Positions 53,944 to 61,584 of a stretch of DNA of 64,000 nt are shown in pieces. Every line of letters starts with the position of its first letter. Positions within the stretch are counted from its first letter, which is position 1. The notes below the pieces were generated by a model, which was not told where the DNA came from, did no database searches, and saw only the letters and a program-made list of their open reading frames with translations. Source of the DNA: an uncultured Oscillospiraceae bacterium (GTDB taxonomy: Bacteria; Bacillota; Clostridia; Oscillospirales; Oscillospiraceae); assembly GCA_934591745.1 (NCBI GenBank), contig CAKTPQ010000002.1, positions 17,339 to 81,338 on the forward strand, written 5' to 3'. The position numbers and the translations under genes are program-made.

Positions 53944-55188
53944 ATGAGTGAAGTAAAACGCCCCCTTGAGGGAGTGAAGGTCGTGGAGCTGGCCACGTTC
54001 ATCGCCGCTCCCTGCTGTGCCCGTTTCCTGGCCGATCTGGGCGCCGAGGTCATCAAGGTCGAGGCTCCCGCCGGCGATCCCCTGCGCTACACCGCCGTCA
54101 ACGAGGGCCGTCCGCTGGACCAGAAGGAGAACACCTCCTACGATCTGGAGAACGCGGGCAAGACCTGCGTGTGCCTGAACACCAAGACCCCCGCCGGCCG
54201 CGAGGCGCTGGAGAAGCTGATCTCAGAGGCCGACATCTTTATCACCAACTGGCGCCAGAACCCCCTGAAGAAGGCGGCGCTGGACTATGACACGCTGCAC
54301 GCCCGCTACCCCAAGCTGGTGTACGGCTTCGTGTCCGGCTACGGCGAGAAAGGCCCCGACAAGGATCTGCCCGGCTTCGACTTTACGGCGTTCTTCGCCC
54401 GCGGCGGCATCCTGGGCACCCTGTTTGACCGGGACGCCCTGCCCATGCTGACCATCGCCGGCTTCGGCGACCATCAGGTGGGCATGTATCTGGCCAGCGG
54501 CATTCTGGCGGCGCTGTACCGCGCCCGGGAAACCGGCCAGGGCGACCGTGTGGTGGTGTCCCTGTTCCACAGCGCCATCTGGGACGTGTCCCTGCTGCTG
54601 CAGGCCAGCCAGTACGGCGCCGAGTGCACCAAGTATCCCCTGTCCCGCCGGACGCTGCCCAACCCGCTGGTGGTGTGCCACAAGACCAAGGACAACAAGT
54701 GGCTCCAGATCGCCATGCCCCAGTACGACCGGCACTATCCCATTTTCATGAAGGCCATCGGCCACCCCGAAATGGCCGACGATCCCCGCTACTATCCCCA
54801 GGCGGCGCTGCAGGCCAACATCGAGGAGTTCTATGACTTCCTGGTGGCCGAGATGGCCACCCGCACACTGGACGAGTGGTGCAAACTGATGGACGCCAAC
54901 GACCTGCCCTACGCCGTGGCCCAGACCTGGGACCAGCTGCTGGTGGATAAGCAGGCATGGGCCTCCGGCTGCTTCTATGAGATGGAGTATTCCAACGGCA
55001 ACAAGCGCACCATGGTGCGGCCTCCCGTCATCTTTGAGGAGACGGAGCTGCCCCCCTACAACCGCGGCCCGTATCTGGGTGAGCAGACCGAGAAGATCCT
55101 GAAGGACTTGGGCTACTCCGATGAGCAGGTAGCCGCCATGATCGCCGCCGGCGAGGCGGTGCCCATGGACCCCAAGCTGAAGGACTGA
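53944..55188 (+). CDS. hadA: Family III CoA-transferase HadA-type
   Basis: This 414-residue CaiB/BaiF-family protein opens with PLEGVKVVELATFIAAPCCARFLADLGAEVIKVE. The catalytic aspartate is in the AGFGDHQVGMYLASG segment near 175. It transfers CoA from an acyl-CoA product to the (R)-2-hydroxy acid, for example from isocaproyl-CoA to 2-hydroxyisocaproate, so that the dehydratase can act. The family III type supports Had or Fld function over the type I transferase used for 2-hydroxyglutarate. GGAGGAACAAC precedes the ATG. Confidence 0.92.
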   Translation: MSEVKRPLEGVKVVELATFIAAPCCARFLADLGAEVIKVEAPAGDPLRYTAVNEGRPLDQKENTSYDLENAGKTCVCLNTKTPAGREALEKLISEADIFITNWRQNPLKKAALDYDTLHARYPKLVYGFVSGYGEKGPDKDLPGFDFTAFFARGGILGTLFDRDALPMLTIAGFGDHQVGMYLASGILAALYRARETGQGDRVVVSLFHSAIWDVSLLLQASQYGAECTKYPLSRRTLPNPLVVCHKTKDNKWLQIAMPQYDRHYPIFMKAIGHPEMADDPRYYPQAALQANIEEFYDFLVAEMATRTLDEWCKLMDANDLPYAVAQTWDQLLVDKQAWASGCFYEMEYSNGNKRTMVRPPVIFEETELPPYNRGPYLGEQTEKILKDLGYSDEQVAAMIAAGEAVPMDPKLKD

Positions 55189-55225
55189 GCTGTTCCGCAC
55201 GATTTGAGGAGAAGCTGAAAGAAAG

Positions 55226-55257
55226 GGGGCGGCCGGTTTGAGGAGGCGGGCCGCCCC
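55226..55257 (+). other. Intra-operon hairpin between hadA and ldhA
   Basis: GGGGCGGCC/GGCCGCCCC stem (9 bp) within the 98-base hadA-ldhA gap, without U-tract. It may stabilise or process the mRNA. It lies inside an otherwise tight operon. Confidence 0.5.
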
Positions 55258-55286
55258 TCCCGAAGAATAGAGAGGAGAATATGACC

Positions 55287-56288
55287 ATGAAGATCGCCGC
55301 ATACGAAGTACGTCCCGACGAAAAGCCCGTTATCGAGAATCTGTGCAAGCAATATGGCATCGAGCTGATCTCCACCCCCGCCAACCTGGATAAGACCACC
55401 GCCAACATGGCCGTCGGCTGCGACGGCGTCACCACCCTGGGCCAGAGCGACTACTGCAATGAGGTGCTGGATGAGCTGAAGGGCTACGGCGTGCAGGTGC
55501 TGGCCAGCCGCTGCGTGGGCTACAACCACATGAACTGTGACTACGCCCGCTCCCTGGGCTTCCGCCTGTGCAACGGCGCCTACGCCCCCAACGGCGTGGC
55601 GGAGTACACCGTCATGGCTATCCTGATGTGCATCCGCAAGTTCAAAAAGGCGCTGTACAACACCAACGACAACGACTTTACCCTGAAGGGCAAGATGGGC
55701 CGCGAGCTGCGCACCATGACCGTGGGCGTCATGGGCACCGGCAAGATCGGCTTCACCGTCATCAAGTGCCTCAGCGGCTTCGGCTGCCGCATTCTGGCCA
55801 ACGACGTGTACCAGAACGACGCCGTCCGCCAGTACGCCGAGTATGTGGATCTGGACACGCTGTACCGCGAGTCCGACATCATCACCATCCACACCCCACT
55901 GCTGCCGGAGACCACCGGCATGATCAACCGCGAGGCCATCGCCAAGATGAAGGACGGCGTGGTGTTCATCGACAACGCACGGGGTGAGCTGGTGGATATC
56001 GACGCCGTTACCGAGGCCGTGGAGTCCGGCAAGTTCGGCGCACTGTTCATGGATGCCTTCCCCGGCGAGACCGGCATCATCCATGTGCCCCACGACGAGG
56101 ACATTATCCACACCCCCGGCATGCCCTACCTCAAGCTGAAGTACCTGCGCTCCTTCGTCAACGTGTACCACACGCCCCACATGGCGTTCTTCACCGCTGA
56201 GGCTGCCGAGCAGATGGCCGAGTGCGGCATCAACAGCATCTATGAGATCCTGACTGCGGGCAAGTCCAGTCACGAGATCCCCTGCTGA
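55287..56288 (+). CDS. ldhA: D-2-hydroxyacid dehydrogenase ((R)-2-hydroxyisocaproate dehydrogenase type)
   Basis: This 333-residue protein has an NAD motif VGVMGTGKIGFTVIK near 148. The catalytic Arg-Glu-His triad is seen in DNARGELVD (Arg), MDAFPGETG (Glu) and VYHTPHMAFFT (His). It reduces a 2-oxo acid to the (R)-2-hydroxy acid with NADH. ATG at 55287 is preferred to 55281 because AGGAG is then 9 bases away instead of 3. In C. difficile LdhA the substrate is 2-oxoisocaproate; here the operon context supports the same or a similar 2-oxo acid. Confidence 0.9.
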   Translation: MKIAAYEVRPDEKPVIENLCKQYGIELISTPANLDKTTANMAVGCDGVTTLGQSDYCNEVLDELKGYGVQVLASRCVGYNHMNCDYARSLGFRLCNGAYAPNGVAEYTVMAILMCIRKFKKALYNTNDNDFTLKGKMGRELRTMTVGVMGTGKIGFTVIKCLSGFGCRILANDVYQNDAVRQYAEYVDLDTLYRESDIITIHTPLLPETTGMINREAIAKMKDGVVFIDNARGELVDIDAVTEAVESGKFGALFMDAFPGETGIIHVPHDEDIIHTPGMPYLKLKYLRSFVNVYHTPHMAFFTAEAAEQMAECGINSIYEILTAGKSSHEIPC

Positions 56289-56326
56289 ACCAAACAGCGC
56301 GACCCAAACTGAACAGGAGGAAAACT

Positions 56327-57466
56327 ATGATTTTCGACGCAAAGCATGAAATGATCCGCAAGCTGGTGCGCCAGTTTGCCGAGACCGAGCTGACCACCGA
56401 GATCCTCGATAAGGTGGAGGAGACCGGCGAGTTCCCCGAGGAGATCGTGGACAAGATGGCCAAGTGCGGCTTCCTGGGCCTGAAGATCCCCCGGGAGTAC
56501 GGCGGCGCCGGCGCCGATACCCTGGCCTACATCATTATGATCGAGGAGATCGCCCGTGTCTCCGCCGTGGCCAGCCTGTACGCCAACACCCCCAACTCTC
56601 TGGGCGGCGGCCCCCTGATGCAGGCGGGCACTCCCGAGCAGCTGGAGAAGTATCTCCGCCCCTCCGTGGAGAACAAGGTGAAGATCGTGTTCGGCCTCAC
56701 CGAGCCGGGCGCCGGCTCCGATGCCAGCGGCATGGTCACCACCGCCGTGAAGGATGGCGACTACTACATCCTCAACGGACGTAAGTGCTTTATCTCCGGC
56801 GCGCCTCTGGCCGACTACTGCATCGTCTACGCCAAGACCGACATGAAGCGCGGCAACAAGGGCATCTCCGCCTTCATCGTGGACATGAAGGCCCCCGGCG
56901 TCTCCTGCGGCAAGCACGAGGCCAAGATGGGCCTGGTGGGCTACGCCACCTCCGACGTGGTGCTGGAGGATGTCCGTGTCCACAAGAGCGACATGCTGGG
57001 CAAGGAGAACATGGGCTTCATCAACGCCATGAAGACGCTGGACGGCGGCCGTCTGGGCGTGTCCGCCCAGTCCATCGGCGTGGCCCAGGGCTGCCTGGAC
57101 GAGGCCATCAAGTACTCCAAGGAGCGCGTGCAGTTCGGCAAGCCCATCTGCAAGAATCAGGCCATCGCCTTCATGCTGGCGGATATGGCCACCAAGCTCA
57201 CCGCCGCCAAGGAACTGGTCTACATGGCCGCCCAGATGAAGGATAAGAACGACCCCAACGCTTCCATGTACTGCTCCATGGCCAAGTATTTCGCCTCCGA
57301 GACCTGCAATGAGATCGCGGCCAAGGCCGTGCAGATCCACGGCGGCTACGGGTACATCAAGGAGTATCCCGTGGAGCGCAAGTACCGCGACTGCCGCGTG
57401 TTCACCATCTATGAGGGCACCTCTCAGGTCCAGCAGATGGTCATTTCCGGCAATCTGCTGAAGTGA
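56327..57466 (+). CDS. acdB: Acyl-CoA dehydrogenase (AcdB-type enoyl-CoA reductase)
   Basis: The 379 residues are typical of short-chain acyl-CoA dehydrogenases. The FAD-binding signature FGLTEPGAGSDASGM is near 123 and QIHGGYGYIKEYPVER near 340; the catalytic Glu is in TIYEGTSQVQQM near the C-terminus, as in butyryl-CoA dehydrogenase. With EtfAB it reduces an enoyl-CoA (for leucine, isocaprenoyl-CoA). Placement directly before etfB-etfA fits an electron-bifurcating complex that reduces ferredoxin, though bifurcation itself is inferred. Confidence 0.93.
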   Translation: MIFDAKHEMIRKLVRQFAETELTTEILDKVEETGEFPEEIVDKMAKCGFLGLKIPREYGGAGADTLAYIIMIEEIARVSAVASLYANTPNSLGGGPLMQAGTPEQLEKYLRPSVENKVKIVFGLTEPGAGSDASGMVTTAVKDGDYYILNGRKCFISGAPLADYCIVYAKTDMKRGNKGISAFIVDMKAPGVSCGKHEAKMGLVGYATSDVVLEDVRVHKSDMLGKENMGFINAMKTLDGGRLGVSAQSIGVAQGCLDEAIKYSKERVQFGKPICKNQAIAFMLADMATKLTAAKELVYMAAQMKDKNDPNASMYCSMAKYFASETCNEIAAKAVQIHGGYGYIKEYPVERKYRDCRVFTIYEGTSQVQQMVISGNLLK

Positions 57467-57488
57467 TGAGGAAAGGAGCAACGAACAT

Positions 57489-58289
57489 ATGAAGATCATC
57501 GTTTGTGTCAAGCAGGTCCCCGACACCTCCGGCAAGGTGGCCGTCAACGCCGACGGCACGCTGGACCGTGCGTCCATGCAGACCATTATCAACCCCGACG
57601 ATATGAACGCCATCGAGGCCGCCCTGACCCTGAAGGATCAGCTGGGCTGCCCTGTCATCGCCGTGTCCATGGGCCCCCCTCCCGCCGCCGGCATGCTGCT
57701 GGAGCTGAAGGCTATGGGCGTGGACAAGGCCGTGCTGGTGTCCGCCCGCGAATTCGGCGGTTCCGACACCTTCGCCACCTCCCAGATCCTGGCCGCGGCC
57801 ATCAAGAATCTGGGCGTGGATGCCGATGACATCATCTTCTGCGGCCGTCAGGCCATCGACGGCGACACCGCCCAGGTGGGCCCCCAGATCGCCGAGAAGC
57901 TGGAGATCCCCCAGGTGTCCTATGTGGCCGACATCAAGAAGGAGGGCAATACCCTCACCGTCCGGCGCATGCTGGAGGACGGCTATATGACCGTGCAGGT
58001 GCAGACCCCCTGCCTGCTGACCTGCATCAAGGAGCTGAACACCCCCCGCTATATGACCATCCGCGGCATTCTGGACTGCGACAACGAGCCTGTCACCGTG
58101 CTGGACTATAACGCGCTGAAGGACGATCCCCTCATCGAGGTGGACACCATCGGCCTGAAAGGCTCTCCCACCAATATCTACAAGAGCTTCACGCCTCCCC
58201 AGAAGGGCGTCGGCATGATGCTGGACGGCAGCGGCAAGGAGGCCGTGGAGCAGCTGTTCGGCATCCTGTCCACCAAGCACATCATCTGA
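57489..58289 (+). CDS. etfB: Electron transfer flavoprotein beta subunit
   Basis: The 266 residues begin MKIIVCVKQVPDTSGKVAVN. The NAD-type and flavin-site segments are VIAVSMGPPPAA near 57 and FCGRQAIDGDTAQVGPQIAEKL near 118-139, typical of EtfB from bifurcating Etf-Bcd complexes. It follows acdB by 22 bases and precedes etfA by 15. It accepts NADH electrons and pairs with EtfA. Confidence 0.94.
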   Translation: MKIIVCVKQVPDTSGKVAVNADGTLDRASMQTIINPDDMNAIEAALTLKDQLGCPVIAVSMGPPPAAGMLLELKAMGVDKAVLVSAREFGGSDTFATSQILAAAIKNLGVDADDIIFCGRQAIDGDTAQVGPQIAEKLEIPQVSYVADIKKEGNTLTVRRMLEDGYMTVQVQTPCLLTCIKELNTPRYMTIRGILDCDNEPVTVLDYNALKDDPLIEVDTIGLKGSPTNIYKSFTPPQKGVGMMLDGSGKEAVEQLFGILSTKHII

Positions 58290-58304
58290 GAAGGGAGAAA
58301 CGAT

Positions 58305-59417
58305 ATGTCTACTTTTATGAATACCGACCCCAAGGCGTTCTCCGGCGTGTGGGTCTTTTGTGAGCAGCGTCAGGGCGTGATGATGCCCACCACCTTCGAG
58401 CTGATCTCCGAGGGCCGCAAGCTGGCCGACGAGTTGGGCGTCCAGCTGTCCGGCATCCTGCTGGGCGACAACGTGGACGGCATCGCCGCGGAGCTGGGCG
58501 GCTACGGCGCGGACAAGGTCTACGTCTGCAACAGCCCCCTGCTGAAGGACTACACCACCGACGCCTACACCAAGGTCATCACCGACGCGGTGCATGAATT
58601 CAAACCCGAGATCCTGCTGTTCGGCGCCAGCCACATCGGCCGCGATCTGGCCCCCCGCTGCGCCGCCCGCCTCCACACCGGCCTGTGCGCCGACTGCACC
58701 CATCTGGATGTGGACCTCAACGGCTACATCAACTTCCTGCGCACCGGCTCCTCTCTGGACGTGGACTCCATGAACTTCGAGACGAAGCTGTTCGATGTCA
58801 ACACCAACCTGAAGATGACCCGTCCGGCCTTCGGCGGTCACCTGATGGCCACCATCGTGTGCCCCCGCTTCCGTCCCGCTATGGCCACCGTTCGCCCCGG
58901 CGTCATGAAGAAGCGTGAGTTTGATGCCGCCGGCGTGGAGAAGGTGGAGGTCATCCATCCCGACTTCACCCTGACCGAGGCCGACATCAAGACCAAGGTG
59001 CTGGAGATCGTCAAGGCCGCCCGCGCCATGGTGGACCTCACCGGCGCGGAGGTGGTCGTGTCCGTGGGCCGCGGCATCGCCAAGGACGTGGACAAGGGTA
59101 TCGCTCTGGCCGAGGAGCTGGCCGCCCTCATGGGCGGTGTGGTGGGCGCGTCCCGCGCCGTGGTGGACTCCGGCTGGATGACTGCCGACCATCAGGTGGG
59201 CCAGACCGGCAAGACCGTCCATCCCCGCATCTATGTGGCGCTGGGTATCTCCGGTGCCATCCAGCATAAGGCCGGCATGCAGGATTCCGAGTGCATCATC
59301 GCCGTCAACAAGAGCGACGTGGCCCCCATCTTCGAGGTGGCGGACTACGGCATCTGCGGCGACCTGTTCAAGGTCGTGCCGCTGATGATCGAGGAAATGA
59401 AGGCGCTGAAGAACTGA
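58305..59417 (+). CDS. etfA: Electron transfer flavoprotein alpha subunit
   Basis: The 370 residues include an N-terminal alpha/beta domain (WVFCEQRQGVMMPTTFELI) and a C-terminal FAD domain. The latter has the EtfA signature from VGRGI through SRAVVDSGWMTADHQVGQTG to HPRIYVALGISGAIQHKAGM. There is no extra ferredoxin domain. It forms the Etf dimer that hands electrons to AcdB and possibly ferredoxin. It is the last gene of the operon; a hairpin at 59437-59475 follows. Confidence 0.94.
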   Translation: MSTFMNTDPKAFSGVWVFCEQRQGVMMPTTFELISEGRKLADELGVQLSGILLGDNVDGIAAELGGYGADKVYVCNSPLLKDYTTDAYTKVITDAVHEFKPEILLFGASHIGRDLAPRCAARLHTGLCADCTHLDVDLNGYINFLRTGSSLDVDSMNFETKLFDVNTNLKMTRPAFGGHLMATIVCPRFRPAMATVRPGVMKKREFDAAGVEKVEVIHPDFTLTEADIKTKVLEIVKAARAMVDLTGAEVVVSVGRGIAKDVDKGIALAEELAALMGGVVGASRAVVDSGWMTADHQVGQTGKTVHPRIYVALGISGAIQHKAGMQDSECIIAVNKSDVAPIFEVADYGICGDLFKVVPLMIEEMKALKN

Positions 59418-59436
59418 CTTTTTCCCTCCCCACAAC

Positions 59437-59475
59437 AGCAAACGCCCGAGGGCCTGTCCCCCGGGCGTTTGCTGT
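59437..59475 (+). terminator. Hairpin ending the had operon
   Basis: CAGCAAACGCCCG/CGGGCGTTTGCTG 13-bp stem, without a U-tract on the plus side, 20 bases after etfA. Confidence 0.65.
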
Positions 59476-59503
59476 GAACGCGGGATGTGAAAGAAGTAAC
59501 GCT

Positions 59504-59531
59504 TGCAGTTTTCCGGGTTTTCCGGTATAAT
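59504..59531 (+). promoter_or_regulatory. Promoter of the GntR gene
   Basis: TTGCAG (59504-59509), a 16-base spacer and TATAAT (59526-59531), 33 bases before the ATG. No TGGT-N3-ACCA site is present here. Confidence 0.7.
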
Positions 59532-59564
59532 ACACCCTGTTTTTGCAGAAGGGAGGGACGGTGC

Positions 59565-60284
59565 ATGTCTGTACATATCGACTGGCAGCCCATCGAGGGC
59601 AAGCGCGCCAGCGAGGCCATTTACGAGCAGCTGCGCCAGCAGATCACCTCCGGGCATCTGAAGCCCGGTGACCGTCTGCCCTCCGAGCGGGCCATGATGC
59701 AGCAGCTGGGCCGCAGCCGCCCCACCATCCGCGAGGCGCTGCGCATGCTGGAGCAGGGAGGCTATGTGTCCTCCACCCACGGCGCCAGCGGCGCGGTGGT
59801 GCAGGAGCTGACGCTGGACGGCGTGGAGCAGCCCCTGACGGAGATGATCCAGCTCAACCAGATCTCGCTGGAGGAGCTGGGCGAGTACCGGGAGGTCAAC
59901 GACAGCACCATCGCCGGCTGGGCGGCACAGCGCCGCACCGATGAGGATATCGCCGCGCTGGAGCAGTGTCTTGCCCAGGCGGAGGAGTCACTGGGCGACT
60001 ACCGCCGGTTCGTGGAGCTGGACGTGGCCTTCCACAGTTTGCTGTCCAGGGCCACCGGCAATCAGGTGGCCGTCATCGTTACGGATGTGCTGGGCAGCGT
60101 GGAGCAGCAGACGCTGCTGAAGAAGATGCTGACCATCTCCGCTGAGGACCGGCGGGCGCTGGCCCGCCGTATTCTGGAGCGGCACCGGGAGATCCTGTCT
60201 GCCATCCGGCGGCAGGATGCGGATTCGGCCCGCCAGGCCATGCGGGAGCATACCCGCGCCGCCGGTCAGGATCTGAAGGTCTGA
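59565..60284 (+). CDS. GntR-family (FadR subfamily) transcriptional regulator
   Basis: This 239-residue protein has an N-terminal winged helix with [41 protein letters not shown] and RMLEQGGYV, then a helical FCD effector domain with metal-type residues ([17 protein letters not shown]). The start MSVHIDW follows GGGAGGGACG; an open frame from 59487 lacks a site. FadR-type regulators bind TGGT-N3-ACCA, and such a dyad sits at the had promoter, so it likely controls had in response to an acyl-CoA or 2-oxo acid. Confidence 0.9.
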   Translation: MSVHIDWQPIEGKRASEAIYEQLRQQITSGHLKPGDRLPSERAMMQQLGRSRPTIREALRMLEQGGYVSSTHGASGAVVQELTLDGVEQPLTEMIQLNQISLEELGEYREVNDSTIAGWAAQRRTDEDIAALEQCLAQAEESLGDYRRFVELDVAFHSLLSRATGNQVAVIVTDVLGSVEQQTLLKKMLTISAEDRRALARRILERHREILSAIRRQDADSARQAMREHTRAAGQDLKV

Positions 60285-60292
60285 AAAAGTGC

Positions 60293-60334
60293 AAAGAAAT
60301 TCCCCTCATTCTTCATGATGAGGGGAATTTCTTT
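60293..60334. terminator. Bidirectional terminator between GntR and Mrp genes
   Basis: AAAGAAATTCCCCTCAT and its complement with an 8-base loop; AT-rich ends on both sides. Confidence 0.7.
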
Positions 60335-60367
60335 CATCATGCACAGCATCATGCACACGAAAACACG

Positions 60368-61195
60368 TTATTTTTGCAGGATGGCGTCCACCACGCCGTC
60401 CAGCCAGTGACCCTGGAACTGCTCGATGGCGCCGTCGTCCGTCAGCTTGGCCAGCTGGGGGTCAATGGGCATCTTGGCCAGCAGGGGCAGGCCGTACTCC
60501 TTGGCGGCCTCCTCCGTCTTGCCCTCGCCGAAGATATAGAGCTTTTTGCCGCAGTCGGGACACTGGACGTAGCTCATATTCTCCACCAGACCCACAATGG
60601 GGATGTGCATCATCTGGGCCATCTTCACGGCCTTCTGCACCACCATGGATACCAGCTCCTGGGGAGAGGCCACGATGATGACGCCGTCCACCGGCAGGGT
60701 CTGGAACACATTGAGGGCCACGTCGCCGGTGCCGGGAGGCATATCCACGAACATATAGTCCACGTCGTTCCACAGCACGTCGCCCCAGAACTGCTGTACC
60801 ACACCGCCGATGACAGGGCCGCGCCAGATGACGGGGTCCGTCTCGTGCTCCAGCAGCAGGTTCACAGACATCAGCTGGATGCCGGTGGCGGTGGTGACAG
60901 GCACGATGGCGTCGCCCTGCGCCATGGCACGGCCATGGATGCCGAAGGCCTTGGGGATGGAGGGGCCGGTGATGTCCGCGTCCAGCACGGCTACATTGTA
61001 GCCCTCCCGGCGGACGGCCACCGCCAGCTGGCTGGTGACCATGGATTTGCCGACGCCGCCCTTACCGGACACCACGCCGTAGACCTTGCCCACCCGGCAA
61101 CCGGGCCGCAGGGGCTTGATCTGGAAGGGGCTTTCGTTCTTACGATCCGCGCAGCTCTCGCCGCAGGTGCTGCAATCGTGGGTGCAATCGCTCAT
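60368..61195 (-). CDS. Mrp/NBP35-type P-loop ATPase (Fe-S carrier)
   Basis: This 275-residue protein has the deviant Walker A SGKGGVGKS (about 43-51), an LDADITGPS switch I and a DMPPGTGD switch II. Conserved cysteines in CPDCGKK near the C-terminus hold the Fe-S cluster at the dimer interface. An N-terminal cysteine cluster (CTHDCSTCGESC) is also typical of NBP35-like members. It helps transfer Fe-S clusters to target proteins, complementing the Suf system. It sits 21 bases downstream of the zinc-ribbon gene, probably co-transcribed. Confidence 0.92.
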   Translation of the reverse strand: MSDCTHDCSTCGESCADRKNESPFQIKPLRPGCRVGKVYGVVSGKGGVGKSMVTSQLAVAVRREGYNVAVLDADITGPSIPKAFGIHGRAMAQGDAIVPVTTATGIQLMSVNLLLEHETDPVIWRGPVIGGVVQQFWGDVLWNDVDYMFVDMPPGTGDVALNVFQTLPVDGVIIVASPQELVSMVVQKAVKMAQMMHIPIVGLVENMSYVQCPDCGKKLYIFGEGKTEEAAKEYGLPLLAKMPIDPQLAKLTDDGAIEQFQGHWLDGVVDAILQK

Positions 61196-61216
61196 AGTTG
61201 CTTCTCCTTTTATTCG

Positions 61217-61528
61217 TTACAGTTGGTCCTCCGCGGTGTAGACATGGCCGCAGAGGGGGCATTTGGGATAGTCAAAGTCGTGGCGGAAGCCGCAGACCGG
61301 GCAGGTGCGCTGGTGCAGCTCGCTGTCGTTGCCGCTTTGCTGCGGTGCGCCGCCGGAGAAAAATTCCAGCTTTCCGCAGGCGGGACAGACCATGATGGAT
61401 ACGTCCAGCGCACCGGCTACCAGATTGGGCAGGTCGCCCAGCAGCCAGCTGGTCTTGCCAAGCTGGAGCTTATGCTGTCCCACGAAATCCATGGCTGTGC
61501 AGCAGCGCAGACAGTTGAAATCAGACAT
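61217..61528 (-). CDS. Zinc-ribbon protein of unknown function (103 residues)
   Basis: Four cysteine pairs are visible: CLRCC near residue 6, CPACG near 48, CPVCG near 75 and CPLCG near 91, forming two likely zinc ribbons or rubredoxin-like knuckles. The start MSDFNCLRCC is preceded by AAAGGAG; an extension to 61588 is not supported. It lies between the YhaN-like gene and the Mrp gene on the same strand. The function is unknown; a metal- or nucleic-acid-binding role is likely. Confidence 0.75.
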   Translation of the reverse strand: MSDFNCLRCCTAMDFVGQHKLQLGKTSWLLGDLPNLVAGALDVSIMVCPACGKLEFFSGGAPQQSGNDSELHQRTCPVCGFRHDFDYPKCPLCGHVYTAEDQL

Positions 61529-61584
61529 AGGCCGCTCCTTTCCATATACATAAGGTATATCACTGTTATGCCCGCTTTGCAAGG

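Noticed and set aside
50749-59417. Caffeate- or 2-hydroxyglutarate-type pathway for the dehydratase operon
   Set aside because: The CoA-transferase is family III and a D-2-hydroxyacid dehydrogenase is included, which fits Had or Fld pathways rather than the type I transferase or caffeyl-CoA synthetase systems.
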